A stretch of DNA of 30,608 nt, from contig JAYMTF010000758.1 of NCBI GenBank assembly GCA_036897485.1, positions 1 through 30,608 on the forward strand. The letters run 5' to 3'. This DNA comes from Pelargonium nanum (taxonomy: Eukaryota; Streptophyta; Magnoliopsida; Geraniales; Geraniaceae). A program made the translations under genes and the position numbers. The notes under the pieces were generated by a model. That model worked only from the letters and a program-made list of their open reading frames with translations, was not told where the DNA came from and searched no databases. Positions 11,776 to 24,008 of this stretch are shown here, piece by piece (positions within the stretch are counted from its first letter, which is position 1; the number at the start of each line of letters is the position of its first letter).

Positions 11776-14331
11776 CAACCCAAAACAATTTATTCTAACC
11801 GTATAAAATAAATTATGTTTAAAATAGTTTGTGTTTGATAATTGTTTAAATGCACAAATTGATTATAATTTGGTAATCCATGATGAACCAACAAACATAT
11901 CAATTGTAGATATTTCAACCTAATTTTTTATAATTATTGAGACTCACATGGTTTCTAAATCTTTATTTTTTTTGGCAAATGAGAAAGTTTTTGTGTCAAT
12001 TTAATTTTTTATTTTCTTTAATTTTTATTATAATGTTTCTCCTAAAAAAGACCAACAACCATAATCGAATTAATGATTGCTTTGAATTTACAAACTAGTT
12101 TCAAATTTTGCAACGAATGATGAATCAACTAACAAATCAATTATAAATATTTTCAACCTTAGTTTTATAATTATTGAGCATTAACTTAACTCACATGTGC
12201 AAAAATAGGAATGGCTCGGTTTTATAAGATTTTTTAATAAAAAAAATCGGTTTATAATAATAATTATTTTTAGAAATTAAAAAGTTATATTAGTCGCATT
12301 TTTTTATGTAATCCATATCATAATGTTTCTGCTCAGGAAGACCAGCAGCAATATTCATATTAATGGAATCTAAACCCATATTTGGTAATTGAGCACAACC
12401 GACATTGCTTTATCATTATTCATTAAATAAAAATCTTAACAAACAATTGTGATTTTAACTCCTGACAGTGACCCAAAAATAATTAAATTAAATTTTTTGT
12501 ACTTCAAATTTGACTATAGAAATTAAAAATCTGCAAAGAACTGCAAAAAGTTTATAGCCACAATAGTGGAATTAGAGGAAAACAAAACACACACCTTGAT
12601 TTAAAGTGGAGAAAATGATTAAAATGCACCCAAAACTTTGACATTCAACACAAATAAATTGACAAAAGAATTTTATTTTAATTCTTGATTATACTTTGAG
12701 AAAACTAACCATAATTAAACTTGGTATTGATATTAATGTAATGTAATGTGATTTTGACACCTTATAATTAATAAATGAACACTTTGGTATATCTTGATGA
12801 CACATGAACGACCAATTCCATAAATTACCATATTCTACAATGTACAATTTACAAGTGATTATGACACATTTGAACTGATTAAAGCAACTTGATCAATACA
12901 CTGATCTTAACTATTTTAAATTACAAAACTAATGGTCACTTAACACTTATCATTTTCTTAGGATTCTACATCCCATTTCACCTACTAAAATGATAGTTTC
13001 ATTATTTTCTCCTTTTCCCATTGTCTGATTTTAGTAGATAATCAAGGTAAGGTTGCATATGAAATTTTTGTTATTTGAAATACATTATGACATTTTAAAA
13101 TATTGTATTTTAAATATAAATACAATATCAACTAGAAAATTAGCTTAGATGGTGTTGTTTACTTCATATTTCACATTATATTTAAATTTCAAAATCTAGG
13201 AGGAAAAAGACTCTCAGCCAATAAATCATGACCAACTAAGTGTTATCACATCAGCGATTTAATTACACCTATATCCGCTTCAATGAATTTTTGGGCGCAG
13301 AATGCCCCGTCCAGATCAATTTTGTTTGTCTCTCAACTAAGATTAGTGATACTCCAAAATCTAATGTTGATTACTTAATTTTAAATCAGTAGAAAAGAAA
13401 ATTTATTTATTTATTTATTATTATTTTTTTATAATAGAAAAGTGAATTGCCAGTTTGTCATAGCTCATGAGCTGAATCAGCAAAGACAGACATCAAAAGA
13501 ACTGCAGAAATGTCCTCTCTCTCTGGGTGTGGTGTGGTGTGTTAGTTTGTGGACACTACAAAATGTCAAAAGCAATCCTCAAAGAAAGATTTGAAATTTC
13601 ATGGTTTCTTGTGTGGTGAGGTCTCATCAGTGATGGCCAATCATCAGAAGAAGCAAACCCAGCTACCACTTTCTCTCCAAATTTACTTTTTGACAATTTT
13701 CCCAACAGCTCTCATCAATGTGTGAAAAGAACCCTTTTTTTTTCTTCTTCTCCTGCTTTACCTTTCTTCTCAACACCACAAGCCAGAGATCAACAACTGG
13801 TGACCATCTTTTTTCCATTTCCAATTTCATTTTTTTCTCCTTCAACTCATTTGTTTCTTCTCTTGCTTGTTTGACCCTCCTCTCTAGTTTCTTTTTCTCC
13901 AAGTACTTACAAAAAGAAAGGAAAAACCAGTTAGAGACCTAACCCTATTCAATTCTTGTCCTCATATTGCTATTGTTACTTGTAAATTTGTTTTCACATT
14001 GATTTGGGTCTTGCCCATTTTTGCTTCACACACAATCTCTTCTGGGTTTTGTTTTTCACTTTCAGGTGAGTATATGGGTGTGTTCTTCATCATTTTGTTT
14101 GTGATTTTTTTTATATAATTTTATGTTAAATTTGTTTTTATTTCTGTTGCATGATTGTTCTTATGGGAATTTATTGTAATTTATTTATTTTTGGTGTGTT
14201 GGTTGACTGTCCTTGTAAACTCTATTGCCTAATATGGGTTTGTTTTAATTTTTCCACATGGGTTTGGTACTTTTGCATTGTTACTTTTATGTGATATCAA
14301 ATTGGCAATTTTCTTTAGGATTGTAGAAGAG

Positions 14332-14358
14332 ATGTGGCTTAAAATTGGTGTAGCTTGA
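14332..14358 (+). promoter_or_regulatory. Eight-codon upstream reading frame in the kinase leader
   Basis: ATG-TGG-CTT opens an eight-codon frame (MWLKIGVA) ending at TGA 28 bases before the kinase start. It lies in the leader segment after a candidate 5'UTR intron (donor GTGAGT at 14066, acceptor TTTAG ending at 14318), so it should be present in the spliced mRNA if that intron is real. Confidence 0.45.
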
Positions 14359-14386
14359 ATTGGGATTTGGAGAAGCCTAGCCAGCC

Positions 14387-17300
14387 ATGAATTTTAGCTG
14401 TTTTGGCTCATTGACATGTTGTGGAGGGAAAAAGGGTCAAGGTCAGCCCCAAGCTGAAGGTATGAACATGAGCATGATTAATCTCTTTTGTTAATTTTTC
14501 ATGTTCTTGAATGTTTCTCGAGCTCAGATTGTCCTTTAAGTTGTTGATTTAGAACCCTTTGTCTTATATATGTTGGAGCTTGAATTGTCCTCTAAATTGT
14601 TGATTCAGAACCTTTTTTCTATGTATGTTATTGTTAAGTACACTAATGGTTTAGTTATATTCTATCTTTTGTGAACCCATTTGGATATAGATTATTATTT
14701 GGTTATAATGTTATATCATTTAAGCATCTTAATGTAGCACTCTGAGTTTCTCGAGATTCGCTTAGAACTAGTGATATGTTGAAACTGAAACCGGGTGTAG
14801 TTTCATACCATGAGCCAAGTCATGTAGGATTGTTACTGGGCTCACAATGACTGGATCCACTCTAAAGGTTTTTTCTTATGTGGGTTCAGGCTGAGTTCAA
14901 CTGAGGATAGCTTGAATGGAAAACCATATTTGCCTTGGATCTCGCTTTGCTGAAAATAACTCATGTTTGGGATATAGGATTTAGGCCTAGTTTGAGTAAC
15001 TTCAAATCTTAGGTTATTGAGGGGTATGAGGAGTGTCATTTATGTATGTAGCATGTGTTACTACTCTGTTGTAAGACCTTGGTTTTGAGTTTTGACTATT
15101 GCGATCCCCTTTGCATCTCTTTGGCTATGTGATTTTTTTGGAATGATTGTATTCTAGATATGCCTATGACATATTCGATAGGATAGAGTGGAGGAGAAAA
15201 ATTCGAGTAGAAGATTCCCAAAAAAAAATCGCTAATAAATTCATGTGCCGACCCCAACATTGCTTGGGCAATGTTATGAGTCCATGGGTCTATTGTGTTT
15301 CTCTACTTTTTTTGTTTGTTTTTTTTTGTTTTTGAAACATATTGTGTATCTCTACTTAAATGATACTACCTCACAACTCTTACATGCACATTTTACGCGT
15401 TTGTCTATGGTTAGGGATAGTCACCGACAATGTTAGGCTCTTTTCTTATAATTCACTGAGATCAGCGACCGGAGACTTCCATCCATCAAGCAAAATAGGT
15501 GGAGGTGGTTTTGGTGTCGTATATAAGGTGAGAATCAGATAAACAATCTTTATAGTTAATGCAACATGCTTTTGTGACAAAGTAGAAGCATGCAATTGCA
15601 CGGCTCTGTTATGAATGTGAATATGTCACGCACCTCCCCTTTGAACTAAACCTTTAATCCACTTTAATCTGATAATGGTTGCAGGGTGTTTTAAGAGATG
15701 ATACTCAAGTTGCCATCAAGTGTCTATCTACAGAATCTAGACAGGGAACACAAGAGTTCTTGACAGAGATTAACGTGATATCAAATATGAGGCATCCAAA
15801 CCTCGTTGAACTCATTGGATGTTGTGTCGAAGGCAATCATCGGATATTAGTATATGAATTTATGGAGAACAATAGCCTTGCCCGTGTTTTACTCGGTAAT
15901 TATGAAATGTCATTTTCCATTTATGCCCTCCTCTTCTTATTCTTGTTCTTGTTCTTGTTCTTAGTGTTTCTAGGCATTCTGTTCGTAGATGGAGTATAAA
16001 TAGAAAGTGACATCTAGTCAACTTAGATATAGTATTATGTTTGTTAATGTCGCATAGAAAAGGGCGGCCCAGTGCACGAGGCTCCCACCATTGTGGGGTT
16101 CAGGGAGGGTCATTTTTGTATGCAACCTTACCCATGTTTTGTGAAGAGGTTGTTTTCTTAACTCGAACCCGTGACCTCAAAGTAGACCTGACGATTGAGA
16201 ACCGAACCTATGGGCACCCAAAATTTGACCCACATTTTTGTGTGTCGGGGTCGAATAAAACATACTCAATTAACTTTAGTTTGCCATGAAGAAGTGAGGA
16301 TCGGGCCACAACCCACACACTTCTATGTTAATCCGCAACACGTATGAACCTACGCCTCTAGCGGGTCGGGTTCGGTGCTTTCGATCTGAAACCTTAACTG
16401 TCAGCTCTACCTCAAAGTCACAAGGCAGCAACCCACCCTATTGTTGTGCTTAGGCTCACCCTCTATTAAATCTCATATATGTGACTAAAAATTGCATTAC
16501 CAACGAGGTTTTCCGAATAGCGACGTTGAGTTATTGTTCATGACATTGTCTTTTCTGCAAAACTATGGAATATACTACGAATTAGCAAGTTTTCAGGTTA
16601 TTCTAATGTCCAACAGTTGTTATTTTCAGGTTCAAAAAGTAAATATGTTCTATTGAATTGGTCTCAGAGAGCTGCTATTTGCTTGGGCACAGCTTCTGGT
16701 CTTGCATTTCTTCACGAAGAAGCCGAGCCACATATCGTACACAGGGATATTAAGGCTAGTAATATACTTCTCGACCAAAGCTTTCTTCCTAAAATAGGAG
16801 ATTTTGGGCTCGCTAAACTTTTCCCAGACAATGTCACTCATGTTAGTACTCGAGTGGCAGGAACAGTGTAAGCATGTTGCATTGCATTTTCAAGAAATAT
16901 GGTTTTTATGTAGCGTTTTCAAGAAATTAGGTTTTGTGGAACTTCGTGTTTGTCTTTTGTTAGTTTAAAAAATTAACCAATATGACATGTCTTTATATTC
17001 CGGTAGTTATAAAAGCTTTGCCGAGCTAAGTATCTATCGATATAGGAGATATTCTCGTTGATCAAACTTGTGGTAGCGTTGTTACATGGTTACTTTTGAA
17101 GCACTCCACGAGGCCAGATTTTAATTTTTGATTAATAAGAAACTCGGTTTCTTCAAATTTTGTTATTGTTTATTCGTTTATGTGTAGTTGTGTATCATGA
17201 CCGTTTTCTATGCCTAATCTTTTAGGTCTCATGATAATCTTTTATGTGTCTGTAGGGGATATCTCGCCCCCGAGTACGCCCTTTTAGGACAGCTAACAAA

Positions 17301-18224
17301 GAAGGCGGATATTTACAGTCTCGGAGTGCTTATATTTGAAATTATCAGTGGGAAAAGCAGTAGCAAGGCAGCATTTGGCGAGGAACTGTTGGTTCTCGTG
17401 GAATGGGTACGGTTCTTAGCTTTACTTACTCATAGATTTACCTACAATGTGATCGGATTAAGTTGTTTTTGTTGGTTGACTGGCTTTTATGTAACATCTA
17501 TAGTTCTTAAAAGTGGTTTGGTCTGGTTCATTAATTTTTTTTATTCTTAATTTAGGTCCAATTCTACATTTTTCTTAAAAAAAAAAAAATCTTTGAAAAT
17601 TTATTTATTTATTTTTATTTCATTCGTTCGGGTCCGGTTTTGTCATTTTCGGCTTGGTTCGGTCAAAATATCTCCCGTGCAATTATCCACACGCGCAGTC
17701 GTGTGTCGGGATTCAAATTCTACTAGAGTAAGTTTTTAACTATGAATTATGATATCCTTTCCTTGAAGTGTGCATTTTTTTTCCCATTGGAGATAGCTGA
17801 TGATTCGTGTTTGCTTGACTATCAATGTTAATACTAAATTTTGCTAGACGGTTTGTTTTTGCAGGCGTGGAAGCTGAAAGAAGAAGAAAGGCTTCTCGAA
17901 ATCATCGATCCCGATTTGACAGACTATCCCGAGGACGAGGCAATGCGCTTCATCAAGGTCGCTCTATTTTGCACCCAAGCAAATGCTAACCAAAGGCCTA
18001 CGATAAAGCAAGTGGTGGAGATGCTTTCTCGAGAAGTTCATCTTAACGACAAGATACTCACAAAGCCGGGAGTGTACAGAGGCAACAATTCCCGACAATG
18101 GGGCGGAGGAGGAGCTAGCACGGAGGAGACATCGTCTTCTCATGGAAACAAAAGAAAACAATCGGTAAATCCTACGGATTGTATAAATAGCTCTCATAGC
18201 ATCACTCAGTTGCATCCCCGATAA
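14387..18224 (+). CDS. Receptor-like cytoplasmic Ser/Thr kinase (CRPK1 / At3g09010-like)
   Basis: Six exons, 14387-14459, 15421-15527, 15685-15895, 16630-16867, 17256-17406 and 17865-18224, join in frame to 379 residues. The kinase domain spans about 44-325: glycine loop GGGGFG (51-56), ATP-anchoring K72 in VAIK, helix-C E88, HRD 168-170 with IKASN, DFG 188-190 and APE 214-216. All catalytic residues are present and it is an RD kinase. There is no signal peptide, transmembrane segment or ectodomain, so it should be cytoplasmic. The N-terminus lacks a myristoylation Gly2 but has Cys5, Cys11 and Cys12, possible palmitoylation sites. A Ser/Gly-rich tail of about 50 residues follows the domain. 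Related Arabidopsis kinases include CRPK1, which acts in cold signalling; the function here is not shown. Intron 3 carries a dispersed repeat copy. Only splicing phase and homology support the first exon. Confidence 0.93.
15929..15964 (+). repeat. TTCTTG/TTCTTA hexamer run in kinase intron 3
   Basis: A short array of TTCTTG and TTCTTA units follows the exon 3 donor. It is simple-sequence DNA with no evident function. Confidence 0.6.
16180..16409. repeat. Dispersed repeat copy in kinase intron 3 (TGTCAGCTCTA end)
   Basis: Begins around TAGACCTGACGATTGAGAACC, contains gtgtcggggtcgaataaaa and gcgggtcgggttcgg, and ends ACTGTCAGCTCTA. The ending matches that at 19241-19252 and, inverted, the start at 22731 and 29865. 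Confidence 0.55.
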
Positions 18225-19614
18225 TATATACATTGCTCCATTTTTGTGGTGAATCGATATCTTTATACGTTGTTTTCGTTTTTAGAATGTTGAATCTTGA
18301 TCGTTTTGTGTATAGAGGAAGTGAGTGAAATTATAGGGTGGTTGTGTTGGAGGAAATGTATATGTAATTGGTGCTTTTAGGTGTCTTTGAGAAAGAGAAA
18401 ATTGGTCATAGATTGATCCATTGGTTTTCTACTTGGCTTGTGCATGTTCTATTTGGTTGCAAGTATGTTTATCCGATCACTTTTTGTTGACTTGAACCTG
18501 ATTATTGGGTCGGGTCAATGATGGACCACGGCTCATTTTGCAAGCAAAATAGGTCGTGGGTCAGAATTTGGCCAAGCTCGTTTGATTTAGGCTCAAGCGG
18601 GTCGGTTCATAAACATTTGTATGTTGATTGGACTACTTTTTGCCGGTTTGACATTATCAGGTCAAATAATTGATGACCCACGAGTTGATGACCTATTTGA
18701 CAAGTTGAACCTGAATATTTGGTTACTTGAAATCCGATGTCCTGTCTTTGCAGGTTGGGTTGTACTAATGATCGGGTTGATCAACACATTTTACACGTAA
18801 AATCGGACATTCACTCTTTTCGGGTTGAATTCGGGTTATGTAAAAGTTCTAACATGTAATCTGAATTGTACTCTACTCGTTGATGTGAGTCATGTGATGC
18901 CTAAAAATGTAAAATTAGATGAAATTTGATGAGAACTCAATTTGATGAGAACTCAATTTGAACCAGTTCTCATCGACCGTCTCGTTTCACCCTTGTGAAT
19001 ATTTAAAAACCAAATCAATTCGCCAATCCGATCCTGATCAAATCAATCCGGTTTTCACCCATCCGAAATCACATCCGTACTTTTGTGGGTTTTTTTTTAG
19101 GTTGGGTCACTCAAACTCGTACATTTTACAAGTAAAATTCATAGCCCGATTCGGACTTGCTCTCATTTTCGGTTAAGTTTGAATTAAGTCTTTCCATCTC
19201 GAAACCAAAAAGTCCAAACCGACTAGACTTGAAACCCGACTTGTCAGCTCTACTCCATAATAATGTCTTCAGTCAACATTGAAACAAGTAATCTTATATC
19301 TAGGCAGGAGCTTAAAGCAAAACAGGTCTGTGCAGGACCTCAACAAAGTAAAAGCAGCAAGTGCATACATACAGCTGGATCAAAAGAAGAAAAAAAAACA
19401 TGTTCACAGGAAAACATGCACTCCAAGAAAAAAAACTCACTTTTCGCGACGGTCAAATCTCGAATTCACGAACAAACCAATAAAAGTAGCAGACTCCATT
19501 TTCAACTGTATGCACATAAAGAACAGCTCAAAGAACAAACATCCTGGAAGTCGCAAAACTCAGGATCGTACGAACCTAACATCTCTTGACAGTAAATAGT
19601 AGCTTGCTTCATTC
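18225..19614. other. Convergent intergenic space between kinase and clathrin light chain
   Basis: Both flanking genes point into this interval, so it holds their two 3' untranslated regions. Most of 18490-19252 is dispersed-repeat DNA. No independent gene was found; longer open frames at 19263-19599 are low-complexity, Lys/Ser/Gln-rich and probably the antisense of the light-chain 3'UTR. Confidence 0.6.
18490..19252. repeat. Two adjacent or nested dispersed repeat copies
   Basis: Two similar halves each have AGGTTGGGT, then a near-palindrome ACATTTTACA(C/A)GTAAAAT (18787 and 19121), then a TTTCGGGTT- or TTTCGGTTAAG-type block. The right half ends CTTGTCAGCTCTA at 19252. The palindrome recurs near 23625. 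The repeated order suggests two insertions of one family. Confidence 0.5.
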
Positions 19615-22281
19615 TCAAGCAACAGCTACCGCCTCCGGCATAGTGACTGCCATGGCTGCAACCTTAGAGGGCTCAGCAGGAGGAAGAGAAGAACCGGTCT
19701 TGGCGTCTTTTTTAGGCTCTGATGGTGGTGGCTTGGGCTTCATGTGTGTAGGAGGATTGTGCTTGAGCTTTCCGAGTATTTGACGCATCCTTGAAAGATC
19801 CGTTGGCTTCCCGGGCTTGGGACCTTGGATGACGACAATGGAAGGTTTCTTCTCGTCCTTCTTCTTTCCCCTCTTCTCTATAGCCGGGACCTCGTGAGGG
19901 ATCAGTTCGGATATTGCCTTCCAGTAATTTTTCTCAGCCTCAGTGTGAAACTTCTCTTGGTTTGCCAGAGATAGCTGACATATTAAATCCAAAGTTAGGA
20001 ACATTGCATATATATAGCTTATGGCATTTGGGAATATGAAACAATCTGGAAAACATCCTATGAAAGTAAAAGGACATTGTGTTTCCTCAAATCACATTAT
20101 AGATCCCAAATCATTTAACTGTTACAAGAAAACTATGTATTGTTAAGACACCATTCATAAGCAAGAATGAGAAATATCCTGCTTGGCTGCTTCCCCTTCT
20201 TCTTCTTAGGGACATATTCAAGCCTAAGTACGTGCATCAAAGACACTTTCTCTCTAGCTCAACATAACCTTAAGAATAAGATCTTGTGATTCTGAAGTGA
20301 ACTAACACTCCCTCCGTCCGAAACTGAGTGTCCACTTTCCTATTTTTGTAGAAATTAAGGATAAGTTAGTTGAGATTGGACTTTCGTCCTAACACCCACG
20401 TGTGCTCTTGTTGTAACAACCTCAGCCCTCAGGGAGTCCTAACTAAGATAGTCACCGGTGTGACGGAGTCTAAAGGGGGAAACCACATTTTTGTCCATTT
20501 CAGGGCCGTAGTCATTTAAAAAAAATTGAGGGCTAACATGAAAAAAAATTAACAGTCCAGAGGTACCAAAACATTTAACTCTTGACTAAATCTATCCCCT
20601 CATTTCACACACTGTTTAAAATTTCTTTATCCCATAACTATTCCCAGGCTGCACAACAGAATAGACAGCATTTGAGGTTATGTTGTGCCTTCTAGATCAT
20701 TAGGCAAGTACTGAGATCTTAAGTAATTAGCACTCACACATGTTAATTCTTAGACTAATTATTATCACCCTAGTAATTACTCATTACATGTATCAACAAA
20801 CTGGAAAACTGAGGCCATTGAGCTCCAGCTTTATTAAGTTTACCTACCAACTCTGCAAACTATTTCAATATTCCATTCATCTAATGAGTATGACTGCAAT
20901 ACACACTGTGTCTCCAAATTTAGCAACAAACCACCTCAACCAGAGATTTCGAAACTGATTTCGCTACAAACTCGCCAACATAAATGAATTATTCCTTTCA
21001 AAACTATATCTCAATATGCTTTGCCACAATGTTAAATCTGATCATTTTAAGGCCTCAGCCAAAACTAGAGATTTTGAATCTCGAATCTTATTTCCTAACA
21101 AACTACTCTTTTGCAAAACGAATCATTCTCTGATACCAATTCTCAACATGCTTTGCAAAAAGGATACAAACTGACCATATTAAGAACTGAGCACCACAAC
21201 AAGCAAATTCAAGAATTTGACCTCTCACAAATTTCATTAAAACCTCTCTCTCAATGAAAGCATCACAACAGACAGGCCAAAGCTAAAAATTTCAACCCAT
21301 CATTGGTAGCATGAACAATTCTTATTCTCCATATGAACTCCCACCAAATTATTTGCAACTCCATCAAACAATTCCCATGCCTTAACAAAACAATCCATAA
21401 GTCGATTTTCTCAGTACACCAATTCAACTTTTTCATTGTTTTTCTAATAAAGAATAGTAAATGAAGCTATCTGAATGACAAAAATCATTTAATTTTCCAA
21501 CAATGATATAGAAAATCGACAAAGATACGATTTCTGATAATAAATCACTATAGATAATGATATAAATATGCATACATAGTATTAAAAAAATTTGAAATCA
21601 AAATTTACCTTCTCCTTCTCTCTATTGGCAGCTTTGTTTGTCTCACAAGCAATCTTGCGCTTCCGGTAGAACTCAGCCTTGTACTCCTCAGCTTCCTCTC
21701 TGATCTGCTGAAGCATCTCCTTCTCCTCCATCTCCTTCTCTGCCAAACGGATCGCATTCTGCCTGTACATTCATGTCAAACTCATCTGATTAGTTCAGAT
21801 CTCATACTCATTTCAACACAGATCTGATTCAAATCCAATCGATTTAGCTAGATCGCACACATTATAATCAAATAGATCTTTCATGCAACTCTACAAATCG
21901 CATAATTAGCCACTAAGGAACTAAACTACGAAATTCGCATCACAAAACTCACCTACGCCACTCGATCAGAGCGAAACCACTCTCCGGCGGCATCTCCGGC
22001 AGCACCGGGCCATTCGACGAGCCAAAGCCTCCATCGAAGCTCTCACCGTTCATCTCCGGCGATAAAGCGGAGTATCCTCCCGCCGATGAGTACATCGGCG
22101 GCGAGGACGGGGTTTCGGACACCGGATGCGAAGCGAAGAAGTCGTCTCCGTTGGAGTACGACGGCGAGTCGCCGCCGTCGAAGTTGGAGAACGAGTCGAA
22201 ACGCTGGGAAACGAGACGAGAATCGTAGCCGCCGGCGTAACCGCCGTCGAACGGACGAGTCGACTCGGTGAGCGACGCCAT
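19615..22281 (-). CDS. CLC: Clathrin light chain
   Basis: Three exons on the - strand, 22281-21953, 21762-21609 and 19974-19615, join in frame to 280 residues, close to the 258-residue Arabidopsis CLC2/CLC3. The N-terminal third (1-100) is Gly/Ser/Pro-rich and acidic. The central segment (about 107-185), from [14 protein letters not shown] onward, is a charged coiled coil that would bind the clathrin heavy chain hub. It is followed by the plant signature [14 protein letters not shown], then [20 protein letters not shown] and [13 protein letters not shown], and a Pro/Ala-rich tail. Light chains coat vesicles at the plasma membrane and trans-Golgi network and regulate heavy-chain assembly. The start at 22281 is the first family-like Met (MASLTES); the frame is open upstream without similarity. 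Exon 1 is GC-rich compared with the region. Intron 2 is about 1.6 kb. Confidence 0.95.
20306..20470. mobile_element. Eroded Stowaway-like MITE in clathrin light chain intron 2
   Basis: ACTCCCTCCGTCCGAAACTGAGTGTCCACTTT is cut here to its first 13 bases as the hallmark Stowaway terminus; a GACGGAGTC near 20461 may be the eroded partner. No intact TA target duplication could be confirmed. Confidence 0.45.
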
Positions 22282-22395
22282 GATCCGAGTCGCGACCTCT
22301 CCGCGAGAATGTCTCTCAGTGAATCTATCTACGAGTCTCTCTCGCTTTCGACCAGTATTCAAAAACGATACGCGCCGAGAAGCTCTGTGATTTGA

Positions 22396-22475
22396 CACGT
22401 GTACGAATATTATTGGGTGGAGGAGTAATTTCGGCGGTGTATTTGTTTTACTAACCAATGAAATTGTGCCACGTG
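22396..22475. promoter_or_regulatory. Two G-box motifs upstream of clathrin light chain
   Basis: CACGTG palindromes lie at 22396-22401 and 22470-22475, about 115 and 190 bases upstream of the start codon. Between them is an inverted CCAAT (ATTGG on the gene strand) near 22455, and a TGGGCC site II-like element lies near 22515. Such motifs are bound by bZIP/bHLH and TCP factors in plants; binding here is inferred. Confidence 0.45.
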
Positions 22476-22730
22476 GTGTGGTAGTGTGAGACCGAGTGTG
22501 TAGGATCGTGGCCTGCTTGGGCCGCAGCGCCACCTTTTGCTCCACTGTCCCCACATTCTCACACCGACTACACCTGGAATGTTCGTTGTTTGCGGTGGGA
22601 GAGAAATATTCGAGTGCGGTGAAGATCATTTCCTTATGGTAGGCTCGCTCTTGTATTGCTCCTAGATCGCATCTGATGTATGATGATGACAGCTCATTGG
22701 GTCCCCTAAATTGTCCATGTTTAGTAGAGG

Positions 22731-23230
22731 TAGAGCTAGCAAAATGGGTCGTGGTCGGTGGGCTAACACTGACCCGACCCAAACAACGGGCTTTGATAAA
22801 AAAAAAAAGAGTTGTTTGAAATGTAAACGTGCATTTTGGTCTGGACCATTTGGCTCATACTCGTACTCGAGTAGGGTGGCCTGTGCGACATTTTGCTGGT
22901 GCTGAAAAGCATTTATCAGTATTTGATCATGTAAAATATCTTGTAAAGTCGAGTAAAGTAGTTCGGGCTCTACATGCTGAGGAGAAGATTTCAATGTCTT
23001 TGAAAATTGATAAAAATTATGTTGAGTTTAAAAATATAACGACAAAATAAATTTTGAGTCGAATTGAATAACTTAACTCAAATTTGACTCACAGGAAATG
23101 TGGTCATAGGAGTACATGTCGAGTGTGGATTTCTCGACATGGTCCCAACATTTTTATGGGCAAATTCAACTCAAAACGAATTCAAACCCGCAAAAATGAG
23201 GATCAGATTTATGGTCAAGACGGGTCAAAG
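22731..23230. repeat. Dispersed repeat copy starting TAGAGCTAGC
   Basis: Opens TAGAGCTAGCAAAATGGGTC, the mirror of the GCTGACAGCTCTA-type ends seen elsewhere, and contains ctgacccgacccaaac, a long divergent middle, and caacattttta, gaattcaaacccgc and gacgggtcaaagg. The right end is unclear. Confidence 0.5.
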
Positions 23231-23850
23231 GGAAGGCTCCCATTGAAGTGTAGATGACCTTGAAGTGAGGCCAATCTGGAAGAGTGAGATCACCCCTTAG
23301 CGTACGCTATGTGCCATAGAGAGTTGAGTTTACCAAGAACACACCAGTTCCAAGGTCTATGGGAAGTTGAGCATATTAGCTTGCAAATCTTCATGGCTTT
23401 GTCTCCACAATTATCATATGACCATTATGGTGTTTTCTAAACAAGATTAGATCTTGTCGGTCGCGATTAGTATACAATTAGTTAGCTCGATTTATTGGTA
23501 TGTGTGTTTAATTAATTTTCGAATATAACATCGCTGATTTAAATAGCTGTCGTTCAAATAGTATTACTATATTTTTAGTTGAAATTGCATCTTGAGAAAC
23601 ACGGACAAGATTAAGCAATCTACACGTTTTACATGTAAAACCAACAACCCGACTTAACCAAAAACTCAATCCCCGAAATTCGAATTATCAGTGCACCATG
23701 CTATATGAGAAAACAAAGCTGCTTCTGGGTACAATAGCTAATAGACAGATAAAAAGTACAAGAAAAAAATCACTTTGAGTTCAGAATTTCCTGTTCTCTT
23801 ATTGCAAAAACACCAATCAATCTATTTACCAAAACTTTCACTACTACTAC

Positions 23851-23856
23851 TTTATT
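23851..23856 (-). terminator. Possible poly(A) signal of the CBM20 gene
   Basis: AATAAA on the gene strand, about 155 bases after the stop. Tentative, as plant polyadenylation signals are degenerate. Confidence 0.35.
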
Positions 23857-24008
23857 CAAAAATTGCAGAACAAAGAGAACACACACAAAAAGCCCTTAAA
23901 TCCAGAATTAGCTTCACCAGCTCACAAAATGTCTATATGTACACAAAACACTAGTATATGCCTCTTTCTTCTTTGTACAGATTCAAATGAACTAGCACAA
24001 CTGATGTT

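Larger units (their letters stand above)
10443..13480. other. 3-kb intergenic region, AT-rich, repeat remnants only
   Basis: No reading frame with recognisable content was found. The region begins with the 3'UTR of the BPP-type gene. It holds a degenerate GCTCTA-family copy (10781-10945), a block with gcgactgaaatttt and cgacgagcattttgtcgg themes (11270-11470) that may be old transposon DNA, and an ACACGAC-type repeat (11520-11775). From 11800 to 13480 it is very AT-rich with no structure I can name. Confidence 0.6.
22300..24008. other. Intergenic region between clathrin light chain and CBM20 genes
   Basis: The first 300 bases are the light-chain promoter. From 22731 to about 23230 lies a dispersed repeat, and the block at 23620-23690 (palindrome ACGTTTTACATGTAAAAC, then CCCGACTTAACC) is related. 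I see no gene in the interval. The last 150 bases are the CBM20 3'UTR. Confidence 0.6.

Noticed and set aside
13553-13565. CACTACAAAA as a CACTA transposon terminus
   Set aside because: No matching inverted end, no 3-bp duplication, and the position lies in the likely leader or promoter of the kinase gene.
19263-19599. Two overlapping open frames of about 107 codons on the + strand as a gene
   Set aside because: They are Lys/Gln/Ser-rich low-complexity translations of A-rich DNA that is the antisense of the light-chain 3'UTR, with no recognisable domain.
22086-22395. Arg-rich frames on the + strand opposite clathrin light chain exon 1
   Set aside because: These are shadows of the GC-rich coding exon on the other strand, with no independent support.
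22282-22782. Upstream in-frame extension of the clathrin light chain to a Met at 22782
   Set aside because: The extension has no light-chain similarity, crosses G-box and CCAAT-like promoter motifs, and the usual MAS-type start is at 22281.
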